Assembly: GCA_965203345.1 (NCBI GenBank)
Contig: CBDBCK010000027.1
Location: forward strand, 186,001-250,000
Length of the DNA: 64,000 nucleotides
Direction: 5' to 3'
DNA from: CBDBCK01 sp965203345
Lineage (GTDB): Bacteria; Chloroflexota; Dehalococcoidia; Lucifugimonadales; Lucifugimonadaceae
Shown here: positions 45,134 through 53,928 of the stretch, piece after piece
Layout: every line of letters starts with the position of its first letter
Position numbering within the stretch: the first letter of the stretch is position 1
Position numbers and translations under genes: made by a program
The notes under the pieces: generated by a model
Told to the model about the DNA's origin: nothing
Database searches by the model: none
The model's input: only the letters and a program-made list of their open reading frames with translations

Positions 45134-46378
45134 TTATCCCTGATGCTTATTTATCTCATCAATCGTTTCGTCCAATATGAGGTGAGCCAATTTAGACTTG
45201 TGCATTAGGGGAAGTTTGTCAACTTTACCGTTAGGGTATACGAATGCAGCCAGAGTCGAGTCAACACCGAATCCCGATTGAGGAGCGGATATGTCGTTCA
45301 GTACGGCAAAGGCTGCTCCTTTCGCTTTGGTTTTTCTAAGAGCTTCGCTTGAATCCAGCGAAGTCTCGGCAGCGAACACCACTTTTGTCAGCCGTTTGCC
45401 CTGGGCTTCCTTGGCTATGTCCGGATTCGGTACCATAGCTATGGTGGGTGTCTTCTCGGTAGAACGTTTAATTTTTATCTCTGACGGTTGAGCCGGCCTG
45501 AAATCTGCGACTGCTGCTGACATAATCAGCAGGTCAGAGTCTTTTGAGTGTGCTAGGACTTCCTGCTCCATTTCAAGAGCAGTGTTGACATTTATAGTGC
45601 GAACTAGTTCCAGATGAGGCAAGGAGTTAGGCGCAGATATGAGTGTAATGTCAGCGCCCCGGTCTCTTGCAGCTTCCGCTACGGCAAAGCCCATTTTCCC
45701 AGATGAATTGTTGGTTATGCAACGGAAGGGGTCTATGGGCTCTCGCGTGCCTCCCGCAGTTACCAATACACGTATACCGATGTAATCGCCGCGTTTCCCT
45801 GAAATCCAGCTCACGTGTTGAATTACGCGCTCTGGTTCGGTCATCCGACCAAACCCCACGGCTCCTGATGCTAGATATCCCTCTTCAGGTCCTACAAAAA
45901 AGACCCCCATATCCTTCAGTGTTTGTACATTTTTCTGCACGGTGAATTTCTGGAACATGCCCGTGTCCATTGCTGGAGCTATTAACAATGGCGCGTTCGT
46001 TGCGAGGAATGTGCAGGTTATGAGGTCGTCGGCGAGTCCGTGTGCTAGCTTGGCTATTGTGTTGCAAGAGGCAGGCGCCACAAGCATGAGGTCTGCGTTC
46101 TTTCCTAAAGAGACATGGTCTATCCCGATGTCTTTATTGGCACCCCACATTGTGGTTAGCGCGGGGCGGTGCGTGATTGCAGTGAATGAGATTTCGCCTA
46201 CGAAACGAAGTGCGGCTTCGGTCAATATAGTGTCCACTTGTGCTCCGGCCTTCACAAGCAATGAGGCAAGCTCAATGGCTTTAAAGGCAGCTATTGAGCC
46301 TGATACGCCTAGGACGATTTTTTTTCCTTTGAGAGTAGGATGGAAGTTGAGTTCGTTACGTTGAGGGAAGGTCGTCAT
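45134..46378 (-). CDS. coaBC: Phosphopantothenoylcysteine decarboxylase/synthetase
   Basis: The bifunctional enzyme makes 4'-phosphopantetheine from phosphopantothenate and cysteine for coenzyme A. The N-terminal flavoprotein decarboxylase half has GVSGSIAAFKAIELAS and VAPASCNTIAKLAHGLADDL. The C-terminal synthetase half begins VLVTAGGTREPIDPFRCI and NNSSGKMG. The length of 414 is typical. It follows coaX by 6 bases on the minus strand, so two CoA steps are encoded together. Confidence 0.96.
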   Translation of the reverse strand: MTTFPQRNELNFHPTLKGKKIVLGVSGSIAAFKAIELASLLVKAGAQVDTILTEAALRFVGEISFTAITHRPALTTMWGANKDIGIDHVSLGKNADLMLVAPASCNTIAKLAHGLADDLITCTFLATNAPLLIAPAMDTGMFQKFTVQKNVQTLKDMGVFFVGPEEGYLASGAVGFGRMTEPERVIQHVSWISGKRGDYIGIRVLVTAGGTREPIDPFRCITNNSSGKMGFAVAEAARDRGADITLISAPNSLPHLELVRTINVNTALEMEQEVLAHSKDSDLLIMSAAVADFRPAQPSEIKIKRSTEKTPTIAMVPNPDIAKEAQGKRLTKVVFAAETSLDSSEALRKTKAKGAAFAVLNDISAPQSGFGVDSTLAAFVYPNGKVDKLPLMHKSKLAHLILDETIDEINKHQG

Positions 46379-46384
46379 TTTTGA

Positions 46385-47167
46385 TCAAGTGTTCATGTAG
46401 TAAATTATCTTCAAACCTTGTAAAGTTAGGTCTTGGTTCAAGCTGTCAATGCATGACAGATGTGGCTCAAGAATTTGGGCTAACCCTCCAGTCGCTATTA
46501 CGCGGATCTGCTCCTTGCCCGTTGGATTTAGCTCCTCTTTAAACCGCCGTACCATTCCTTCAGTCATCTCAGCGAACCCGTATACGAGACCCGACTGTAT
46601 AGCAAAGGACGTAGTGTTTCCTATTGCAGCGGGAGGCGTCTCAAGCGCAACATTTCTGAGCATAGCCGTGTTTGAGAACAAGGCATTCGCAGCCATTCTA
46701 AGCCCTGGAGCTATAGCACCACCCAGGTATTCTCCTGCACCGTTTATGGCGTTAATTACGAGAGCGGTACCTATGTCTATGACTATAGAAGGGCAGCCAT
46801 AAAGAGCCTTTACTGCGGCGGCGTCAGCAATTCTATCGGGTCCTACATCTTGAGGGCTGTTGTACAAGATGGTTACACCGGATGGCATGTCCCAGTTAAT
46901 TTCCAATGGAGCAGCACCAGATATCTTTTTTATAGCTTCTTTCATCGGGTTCGTGGCAGAGGGTGTTACCGAGCATAGAACTGCCCCATCTATAGATTGA
47001 GGTGACAGTTTTTGCATGTTCAGGAAATTGAAGATAAGTAGAGCATGTTCATCTGCAGTCTTGAGCGGATCACTGGCGAATCTCCAGGAGACCTCCAGAT
47101 CGTTCCCCTTAAATATCCCCATAGTAACGTTCGTATTTCCGATATCTACTGCGAGCAGAGTTTTCAT
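46385..47167 (-). CDS. coaX: Type III pantothenate kinase
   Basis: CoaX phosphorylates pantothenate in the first committed CoA step. The 260-residue acetate-kinase-fold protein starts LLAVDIGNTNVTMGIF and has the PQDVGPDRIADAAA and VIDIGTALVINAI motifs, followed by GGAIAPGLRMAANALF. ATG 47167 is chosen because the family begins there; a TTG at 47194 would add nine residues. It is upstream of coaBC and downstream of the NAD(P)HX repair gene. Confidence 0.94.
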   Translation of the reverse strand: MKTLLAVDIGNTNVTMGIFKGNDLEVSWRFASDPLKTADEHALLIFNFLNMQKLSPQSIDGAVLCSVTPSATNPMKEAIKKISGAAPLEINWDMPSGVTILYNSPQDVGPDRIADAAAVKALYGCPSIVIDIGTALVINAINGAGEYLGGAIAPGLRMAANALFSNTAMLRNVALETPPAAIGNTTSFAIQSGLVYGFAEMTEGMVRRFKEELNPTGKEQIRVIATGGLAQILEPHLSCIDSLNQDLTLQGLKIIYYMNT

Positions 47168-47237
47168 TCTTTGAGAGCGGTCTTTCCTGTTCAAAGTGAC
47201 TAAGTTATTAAATACCTATTTATTGTCACCGTCCGAT

Positions 47238-48782
47238 TCACTTATCTTCTATTCTCGCGAATGCTGTATGGAGATATTGAACTGTATCGCTGGGTGTCAT
47301 AGCAAATCGCCCGAACTTTTGGGTAGCCTTATCACCTGCAGTACCGTGCAAATAGACTGCCAAAGATGCGGCGTCGAATACGCGGTCAGGCATCTGCGCT
47401 AGTAGCCCCGCCATTAGGCCTGAGAGTACATCTCCGCTCCCGCCCTTTGCAAGTCCAGAGTTGATACAGGTTGATATCCTGATCCGCCCATCAGTGGCTG
47501 CAACTATTGACCCGGCTCCTTTCAGCACAATGGTTTTACCTAATTGCTTTGCCGCCGAGATGCACATATTGAGGCGATTAGCCTGGATATTCTGAATGCT
47601 TGTACCAGTAAGACGTGACAACTCTCCAGGATGCGGCGTCAGCACGCCTGGTATTATTACCTTGTTTTGCCATAAATAAGTCTCCGAAAGAATATTCAAG
47701 CAGTCCGCATCCAATACCGTGGGTAGTGTAATACCGCTAAACAAGAGTGTCCTGACAAACTTACCAGTTTCTGCCGATTGTCCAAGTCCGGGTCCTACGA
47801 GAAGAGCTGTGAAGTTTTCTATAATTCCCAACACCAAGCGCGTTGCAGCTGATGAGTCCAACTCGCCCCATCGCTTTTCGGGCAACGGATGACATATTAC
47901 CTCCGGCACTCGTCCTGCTACAGCTCTGTAAATCGACCGCGGAATTGCCAAATGAACTAACCCCACTCCAGATCTCACTGCTGCTGCTGCTGCAAGCAAA
48001 GCTGCCCCTGAATAGGTAACGCATCCCGCCACTATAAGCAGACTGCCAAATGTGCCTTTATGGGAATCTTCCGGCCTATCCGGAAGGAGTGAGTAAGCAA
48101 GGTCCTCGTCCAGCAGTTCTGTCTTGATGTTTTCGTCTAATCCTTCCGGTAGACCTATGTCTAGCGTCTTCAGTTGACCTACCGCTTTCTTCCCAGGGAA
48201 TGTAAGAGTTCCCACTTTTGGGAAACCTAAGGCAAAGGTTACATCCGCGGTCAATGTGTTCGGGTCCAGCCTACCTGAGTCTACATCCACCCCCGTCGGA
48301 ACATCTACAGCGAATACGAATTTGTCCATTTTTTCAACAATGGAGAAGACAGTAGCTAGCCATTCACTCAACGGTTTATTCGAACCCGTTCCCAGTACTG
48401 CATCTATTACTAGATCGGCTTCCTTCAGGGCGCTACGGATGTGCATCAGAGCTTCTCCGCCGAAAGCTTTTTCCACTTTTAGGTTGCTTTCAATAACTTT
48501 GTCTCGTACCTTGTCGGGCGGCTGTTTCCTCGGCAACAGTACAAAAGTATTCACCGTTACCCCTTTTGCTGCAAGTATTCGCCCAGCAACCAATCCATCG
48601 CCACCGTTATTTCCTGGGCCTGCCAGGATCACCACTTTCAGATCTGACTTTTCAGAAAATGTACCCATTATGGCGAGCGCTATTTCTCGCCCAGCTTGCT
48701 CCATCAAGCTTCCCGGAGGTGTTCCCAAACGTTCGACTTGGATCTCTATAGCACGCATCTCAGCTGACGTTATCGCCTTCAC
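47238..48782 (-). CDS. Bifunctional NAD(P)HX epimerase / ADP-dependent dehydratase
   Basis: The 514-residue fusion repairs hydrated NAD(P)H. The N-terminal YjeF epimerase domain has AGPGNNGGDGLVAGR; the C-terminal kinase-like dehydratase domain has GTFGSLLIVAG, VLTPHPGELSRL, VLKGAGS and GSGDVLSGLMAGLL, usually GTGDVLAG. A GTG start is used; the N-terminus MKAITSAEMRAIE matches the family. It lies 15 bases after acpS and precedes coaX, in a cofactor-synthesis run. Confidence 0.94.
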   Translation of the reverse strand: MKAITSAEMRAIEIQVERLGTPPGSLMEQAGREIALAIMGTFSEKSDLKVVILAGPGNNGGDGLVAGRILAAKGVTVNTFVLLPRKQPPDKVRDKVIESNLKVEKAFGGEALMHIRSALKEADLVIDAVLGTGSNKPLSEWLATVFSIVEKMDKFVFAVDVPTGVDVDSGRLDPNTLTADVTFALGFPKVGTLTFPGKKAVGQLKTLDIGLPEGLDENIKTELLDEDLAYSLLPDRPEDSHKGTFGSLLIVAGCVTYSGAALLAAAAAVRSGVGLVHLAIPRSIYRAVAGRVPEVICHPLPEKRWGELDSSAATRLVLGIIENFTALLVGPGLGQSAETGKFVRTLLFSGITLPTVLDADCLNILSETYLWQNKVIIPGVLTPHPGELSRLTGTSIQNIQANRLNMCISAAKQLGKTIVLKGAGSIVAATDGRIRISTCINSGLAKGGSGDVLSGLMAGLLAQMPDRVFDAASLAVYLHGTAGDKATQKFGRFAMTPSDTVQYLHTAFARIEDK

Positions 48783-48797
48783 TTGGTCATCGTCTCG

Positions 48798-49172
48798 TCA
48801 CGTCCGTTCCCTGGCTTCTATGACCACACTCACCACAGCATAGTTTCGGGAATGTGAGATGCTTACCGCTATGCGGGCGATATTAAGCCTTTTGGCTATT
48901 TGTGCAGCGTTACCGTGAAGGCGTACTTCGGGAGCTGAACCTGGCCGTCTAGTTATTTCTACCGATTTCCAAGGTACTCCCCTTACGCCCGTGCCTAGAG
49001 CTTTCATAACCGCTTCTTTCGCCGCGAAACGGGCTGCTAGCTGAGCCGCTCGACCTTTAGAGTACGCTCGTTCCCTATCTGTGAAGACCTTTTCTAGAAA
49101 CCTGCGCGGATATCGTTCAAGTACGCCAGCTACCCTGTCGATTTCAATGATGTCTATACCGGTGTATATCAT
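48798..49172 (-). CDS. acpS: Holo-[acyl-carrier-protein] synthase
   Basis: AcpS transfers phosphopantetheine from CoA to acyl carrier protein. The 124-residue protein has GIDIIEIDR (D7) and RFAAKEAVMKALG (E53), the two magnesium-binding sites, plus SISHSRNYA near the end. An AAAGAG ribosome site precedes ATG. As first gene of the acpS, NAD(P)HX repair, coaX, coaBC run it links CoA production with its use. Confidence 0.95.
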   Translation of the reverse strand: MIYTGIDIIEIDRVAGVLERYPRRFLEKVFTDRERAYSKGRAAQLAARFAAKEAVMKALGTGVRGVPWKSVEITRRPGSAPEVRLHGNAAQIAKRLNIARIAVSISHSRNYAVVSVVIEARERT

Positions 49173-49219
49173 GACTCTTTAGAGGAATTTAGAAGGATAA
49201 GTACCGTTGATGTGTATTT

Positions 49220-49288
49220 GGTAAAGCGCCTGCGGCGGAAGCAGGGGAGATGAAACGCTTTTGAGAGCAGATTGTCCGGCTTCTTACC
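49220..49288. ncRNA. Possible structured RNA element between acpS and folD
   Basis: Nested complementary segments occur in order: GGTAA (49220) with TTACC (49284), AGCG (49225) with CGCT (49256) and CCTGC (49229) with GCAGG (49241), the last around loop GGCGGAA. This multi-helix layout in a leader region suggests a cis-regulatory RNA. I could not match it to the ZTP, THF, cobalamin or glycine classes, and the coding strand is undecided. Confidence 0.3.
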
Positions 49289-49414
49289 GGTATGGTTGTA
49301 TATATGTATATTAGATGTAAGCTCATGATGCCTTTATGATATTGGAATATTGAGGAAGTCCAGGCATGTGTAGTTCGTAGATGGGCTTGTATTATTGTAT
49401 GATAGGAGGCCGTC

Positions 49415-50305
49415 TTGGTAGCAAGAATAATAGATGGTAAGTCTATTGCCGGTTCTATTTTGGAGCAACTCAGTCTCGAATCGGCCAAAATTCGAAGGGC
49501 ACTAGGAAGACCTCCCGTTTTGGCAGTAATCTTGGTAGGAGACGACCCAGCTTCCCGATTGTACGTTCTATCCAAGAAGCGGGCTTGCGAAAAGTGCGAT
49601 ATATTGGCACAAATAGTAAACCTGCCGGAGGAGATTTTGGAAAAGGAAGTTCTGTCTACATTGCATAGACTGAACGAAACGGAAGAGATAGACGGTATAA
49701 TAGTCCAACTTCCTCTTCCTGCACACTTGAACGAAGACGTGGTGATAGAGCATATCTCTCCTCTGAAAGATGTTGACGGCCTTCACCCTGAGAACAGCGG
49801 GCTTATGCTTTCCATGCATCCCCGGTTCGTTCCAGCTACACCGTTAGGGGTTCAGCGTCTTATGCTTGAGGAGGGAATGGAAATCTCCGGCAAGAAGATA
49901 ACTGTGATGGGGCGTTCTAGGCTCGTTGGTATGCCTCTTGTACCTCTACTGGGAGGCCGTGGGAAGGGAGCAGACGCGACGGTAACGCTTTGCCATACCA
50001 AAACTAGCGACATAGCTGATGAGACCAGACGAGCGGATATACTTATAGTTGCCGCTGGAAGTCCGGAGTTTGTGAAGGCTAGCATGGTGAAACCCGGAGC
50101 TGTAGTAGTGGATGTAGGGATCAATAGAATAGAGACTCCTCGTAGAAAACGAGGGTACAGACTGGTCGGCGATGTGGCGTACGATGAAGTTGCATTGGTC
50201 GCCTCTGCCATAACCCCAGTGCCCGGAGGCACAGGGCCTATGACTGTCGCCATGCTTGTAAATAACCTTGTGAAGGCAGCATCTATGCGCATTGGCAACC
50301 TATAA
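49415..50305 (+). CDS. folD: Methylenetetrahydrofolate dehydrogenase/cyclohydrolase
   Basis: FolD interconverts methylene-, methenyl- and 10-formyl-tetrahydrofolate. The 296-residue protein keeps the catalytic Y50 and K54, Q98 (IVQLPLP) and D121 (KDVDGLHP), followed by the NADP-binding segment VMGRSRLVGMP and the C-terminal ITPVPGGTGPMT. TTG is the start, with an excellent AGGAGG 5 bases before. It diverges from acpS and stands before the pyruvate dehydrogenase-type genes. Confidence 0.97.
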   Translation: MVARIIDGKSIAGSILEQLSLESAKIRRALGRPPVLAVILVGDDPASRLYVLSKKRACEKCDILAQIVNLPEEILEKEVLSTLHRLNETEEIDGIIVQLPLPAHLNEDVVIEHISPLKDVDGLHPENSGLMLSMHPRFVPATPLGVQRLMLEEGMEISGKKITVMGRSRLVGMPLVPLLGGRGKGADATVTLCHTKTSDIADETRRADILIVAAGSPEFVKASMVKPGAVVVDVGINRIETPRRKRGYRLVGDVAYDEVALVASAITPVPGGTGPMTVAMLVNNLVKAASMRIGNL

Positions 50306-50538
50306 ATAACGCTTTGTGTAGAAAAGCTGATGTGATGGGGTAGGATACCCTTGGATATGAGGTACATTATTTAAGACAGGCTTCCTTATGAAAAACATAG
50401 ATAACTTTCACTCCGTCTAATTGACGGTAACTTGGAATAAAACTGATACTTCCTGCGGTGCTTGTAACCAGTGCTAATTTCAACCAGTGCTAGTTTAAGG
50501 TTCTCGGATAGGTGGTAGGCGTGTAAGATTAATTTGTT

Positions 50539-51570
50539 GTGAACTTTAATTCTCGGACAGAAAAAGACGAAGAAATCTCAGTAGGTCCGCCTATATTGAT
50601 GGACAAACAGGACACTTCATCTCTGCTTGCTCTATTCAGGCAGATGTACCTGATACGCCGTTTTGAGGAAGCCTCCGCTGAAGCGTATCGGCAGGGTCAT
50701 GTGAGAGGTTTTTTGCACCTTTACATAGGTCAGGAGGCTACAGCGGTAGGCGTTTTATCGGCGGTCCGTCCTGAAGACTACATAGTTACCCACTATCGAG
50801 ATCACGGACACGCGCTTGCACGCGGTCTGGACGTCAATCGTACTATGGCGGAGCTTTTTGGAAAACGGACAGGTTTGAGCAAAGGCAAGGGTGGCTCTAT
50901 GCATCTGTTTGACGTTTCGAAAAGGTTTATGGGCGGGCACGCTATAGTTGGCGGGCAGTTTCCCTTAGCCTTAGGTACAGCTTTGGCGCAACAGTACTTG
51001 CAGGAGTCGGGTATAACCGTCATTTTCTTCGGCGATGGGGCGATCAACCAAGGTACTTTTCATGAATCTATGAATATTGCTGCTGTATGGAAGTTACCTA
51101 TTTTGTTCCTCTTGGAGAATAATGGGTTTGGGATGGGTTCGGCTATAGAGCGGGTTCGGGCAGGGGGTGACGTGTTCTATACAGGAGCTGGTACGTATGG
51201 CATGGAAGCCTCTTGGGTGGATGGTATGGATGTGCTGGCGGTTAAAAAATCATCAGAGGAAGCAGCAAAGTATGTAAGGGCTGGTAACGGCCCGTTTTTT
51301 TTGGAGGCGAAAACATACCGTTTCCAAGGACATTCCATAGCAGATGGACAGAAGTACAGAAATAACGCGGACGTTGCAAGATGGCAGGAACGAGACCCTA
51401 TATATCGGTTTCCCCAGCTTCTTATTGAGCATGGCATGGTGGATGAAGACGATATATCGCGTATAAAGGAAGAGGTGGAGGAGATAATTGCCGACTCAGT
51501 GGAGTTTGCCCAGGAAAGTTCTGCGCCCGACCCGTCCGAATTGGCAGATGATATCTTGGCGAGGGAGTAG
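50539..51570 (+). CDS. pdhA: 2-oxoacid/acetoin dehydrogenase E1 alpha subunit (set 1)
   Basis: The 343-residue ThDP-binding alpha subunit decarboxylates pyruvate or a related 2-oxoacid. Cofactor motif: FFGDGAINQGTFHESMN to LLENN. GHVRGFLHLYIGQEA and THYRDHGHALARG are typical of the PdhA/AcoA family. The GTG start at 50539 has a weak ribosome site; ATG at 50599 is an alternative. E1 beta begins 2 bases after the stop. The leader contains ACCAGTGCTARTTT twice (about 50468 and 50484). Confidence 0.92.
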   Translation: MNFNSRTEKDEEISVGPPILMDKQDTSSLLALFRQMYLIRRFEEASAEAYRQGHVRGFLHLYIGQEATAVGVLSAVRPEDYIVTHYRDHGHALARGLDVNRTMAELFGKRTGLSKGKGGSMHLFDVSKRFMGGHAIVGGQFPLALGTALAQQYLQESGITVIFFGDGAINQGTFHESMNIAAVWKLPILFLLENNGFGMGSAIERVRAGGDVFYTGAGTYGMEASWVDGMDVLAVKKSSEEAAKYVRAGNGPFFLEAKTYRFQGHSIADGQKYRNNADVARWQERDPIYRFPQLLIEHGMVDEDDISRIKEEVEEIIADSVEFAQESSAPDPSELADDILARE

Positions 51571-51572
51571 CC

Positions 51573-52550
51573 ATGACAATAACGACAATGCGAGAAGCTA
51601 TCAGGAGAGGCTTGAAAGAGGCTTTGGATAATGATCCTCGCGTGTTAATTATTGGGGAAGACATCGGGCTTTATGGTGGGGCGTACGCAATAACCGACGG
51701 ATTCCTTAAAGAGTATGGCGAAAAACGTATCAAAGACGCGCCTATATCAGAGGCTGGGTTCGTAGGTGCAGGTGTGGGCGCGGCTGCGGCAGGGTTACGC
51801 CCAATCGTTGAGCTTATGTCTATCAGTTTCTCTCTAGTTGCTTTTGACCAGCTGGTTAATATGGCGGCCAATATAAGGTACATGTCCGGCGGTCAGATAA
51901 AGGTGCCTCTGGTCATAAGGGCTCCAACTGGAGCAGGCTCTCAGCTTGCCGCTACCCATTCACAGAGTTTTGAGACTTGGCTGGCTGAAGTGCCGGGTAT
52001 GCGATGCATGTCCCCCTCCAACCCCGGAGACGCTTTAGGGCTCCTACGTTCTGCCATAAAAGACCCCAATCCAGTTATTTTCGCTGAACCCGCCTCACTC
52101 TACTCTTCAAAAGGTGAAGTCCCAGATGCTTACTACGAAATACCTATCGGGAGTGCCGATGTGAAGGTCAAGGGGGATGATCTGACTCTCATATCCTACG
52201 GCGCCGGCTTACCCATTTTGTTGGATGCGGCTGAAATGATGCGGGACCGAGGGATATCTGCGGAAGTAATAGACCTTCGCTCACTCAATCCGGTAGACTT
52301 GCCGACACTAATACGCTCTGCACGCAAAACGCATCGTATTATTTTACTTGAGACAGCGAGACGGCTCGGAGGTATTATGGCAGAGATAGCATCCAACCTT
52401 CAAGAGAAGGTATCAGATTGGCTTGATGGCCCGGTGGTGAGATTAGGGGCTGCCGACGTGCCATGGCCTTACAGCCGGGTTCTGGAACAGGCGTCGCTTC
52501 CCAAGCCCCAAAAAGTGTTGGAAGCCGTAAACACCGCCTTCAACCTTTAG
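51573..52550 (+). CDS. pdhB: 2-oxoacid/acetoin dehydrogenase E1 beta subunit (set 1)
   Basis: The 325-residue transketolase-like beta subunit completes the E1 heterotetramer. Motifs include IGEDIGLYGGAYAIT, DAPISEAGFVGAGVGAA, ELMSISFSLVAFDQLVNMAA and the C-terminal DVPWPYSRVLEQASLP. Coupled translation with E1 alpha is implied by the 2-base gap. The E2 gene follows after 56 bases. Confidence 0.94.
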   Translation: MTITTMREAIRRGLKEALDNDPRVLIIGEDIGLYGGAYAITDGFLKEYGEKRIKDAPISEAGFVGAGVGAAAAGLRPIVELMSISFSLVAFDQLVNMAANIRYMSGGQIKVPLVIRAPTGAGSQLAATHSQSFETWLAEVPGMRCMSPSNPGDALGLLRSAIKDPNPVIFAEPASLYSSKGEVPDAYYEIPIGSADVKVKGDDLTLISYGAGLPILLDAAEMMRDRGISAEVIDLRSLNPVDLPTLIRSARKTHRIILLETARRLGGIMAEIASNLQEKVSDWLDGPVVRLGAADVPWPYSRVLEQASLPKPQKVLEAVNTAFNL

Positions 52551-52606
52551 CTAAATAGGCTTCTACAGTTCCGAATACGCTTTTTAATATTATCGAGGAG
52601 AACAAC

Positions 52607-53923
52607 GTGAAGACGATAACTATGCCCTCAATGGGGGCAGATATGACCGAGGGAACTTTAGAGCAATGGCTTAAGAAAGAGGGTGACAAGGTTGCTCGAG
52701 GAGAGACTATCGCCGAAATAGGGACGGATAAGACTGTGGTTGAGATGGAATCGTACGATGAGGGTACTCTGCGTAAGATATTGGTACCAAAGGGTGCTGT
52801 AGTGCAGGTGGGTGAACCTATAGCGCTTATCGGAAGCCCGGATGAGTCCTTGCCGGATGTTCTGCCTTCCAAAGGAATTTCAACTGAGACTTCTAAGCCT
52901 GAAGTTGTCCAGAAAGATGAACAGGATGTTCTTACTCCTTCATTGGCAGAGGCAGTACCTGTGCCCGATGATGCTCTGACTGCCTTGAGTTCCGATAAGA
53001 ATATTTCCTCCTTTTCCGATGACGTCTCAGGGGATAGAGTGAAGGCCTCACCTATAGCCAGACGACTTGCAAGGGAAATGAACATAGATATTGACCAAGT
53101 GAACGGTACTGGACCAGGAGGACGTGTGACAAAGGAAGATGTATTGACATATGTGCCTTCTTCACCCCCTGTTGCTTCTGGTATTGTGGCAGGTGCAGTT
53201 TCATCGTCCCCGTCTCGCAATATCAAACTCAGTGATATAGAAGAACCTTTGAGCAATATGCGCAAGGCTATAGCTAGGGTTACATCCCGTAGCAAGTCGG
53301 AAGCACCGCACTTTTATGTGTCTCAAACTGTGGATATGACCTCTGCACTGGAGGTACGCAAGGGCCTTAATGAAGCCGTAGCAGGTTCAGGCGACAAAAT
53401 ATCCATCAATGATATGATTCTAGCCTCAGTTGTCGCTGCCATCGTCAAGTATCCTAGGTGGAACTCCACTTATTCTGATGGAGTTTTGAAGGGAAATGCC
53501 GACGTCAATGTGGGTGTAGCTATAGCCCTTGAGCAAGGTTTAATTGTCCCCGCGATTATGCATGCTCAAAACATGACTCTGGTTGAACTTTCCAGAGCTG
53601 CAAAAGACCTAGGTAGACGGACAAGAGGAGAGGGTGGCTCTCTCTCACAAGAGGAACTTACTAAAGGTACCTTTTCCACCTCTAATCTTGGTATGTTTGG
53701 CGCTGACTCTTTTGCCGCTATAATAGTGCCTCCACAGTCAGCCATATTGTCTGTGGGAAAGGTCGGACCTATGCCGGCTGTGAAAGAAGATGAACTGACT
53801 GTCCGTCAGCTGATGAATGCCACATTGTCCGCTGACCACCGAGTAGGAGATGGCGCAGAAGCCGCTATGCTTCTGAATGAGATAAAGAGGCGACTAGAAA
53901 CCCCTATGCTTCTGCTAATGTAG
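52607..53923 (+). CDS. pdhC: Dihydrolipoamide acyltransferase E2 component
   Basis: E2 transfers the acyl group from E1 to CoA. In 438 residues: one lipoyl domain (about 1-78, lipoyl lysine K42 in GTDKTVVEM), an acidic Ser/Pro linker, a peripheral subunit-binding domain (about 147-181, ASPIARRLAREMNI) and the catalytic acyltransferase domain ending with DHRVGDG (H411, D415). GAGGAG precedes the GTG start. No E3 gene is seen in the window. Confidence 0.95.
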   Translation: MKTITMPSMGADMTEGTLEQWLKKEGDKVARGETIAEIGTDKTVVEMESYDEGTLRKILVPKGAVVQVGEPIALIGSPDESLPDVLPSKGISTETSKPEVVQKDEQDVLTPSLAEAVPVPDDALTALSSDKNISSFSDDVSGDRVKASPIARRLAREMNIDIDQVNGTGPGGRVTKEDVLTYVPSSPPVASGIVAGAVSSSPSRNIKLSDIEEPLSNMRKAIARVTSRSKSEAPHFYVSQTVDMTSALEVRKGLNEAVAGSGDKISINDMILASVVAAIVKYPRWNSTYSDGVLKGNADVNVGVAIALEQGLIVPAIMHAQNMTLVELSRAAKDLGRRTRGEGGSLSQEELTKGTFSTSNLGMFGADSFAAIIVPPQSAILSVGKVGPMPAVKEDELTVRQLMNATLSADHRVGDGAEAAMLLNEIKRRLETPMLLLM

Positions 53924-53928
53924 AGCTT

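Noticed and set aside
49173..49414. Cobalamin-riboswitch-like B12 box on the minus strand (AAGCCGGACAATCTGC)
   Set aside because: Only a loose match and the other conserved parts of that riboswitch are missing or in the wrong order.
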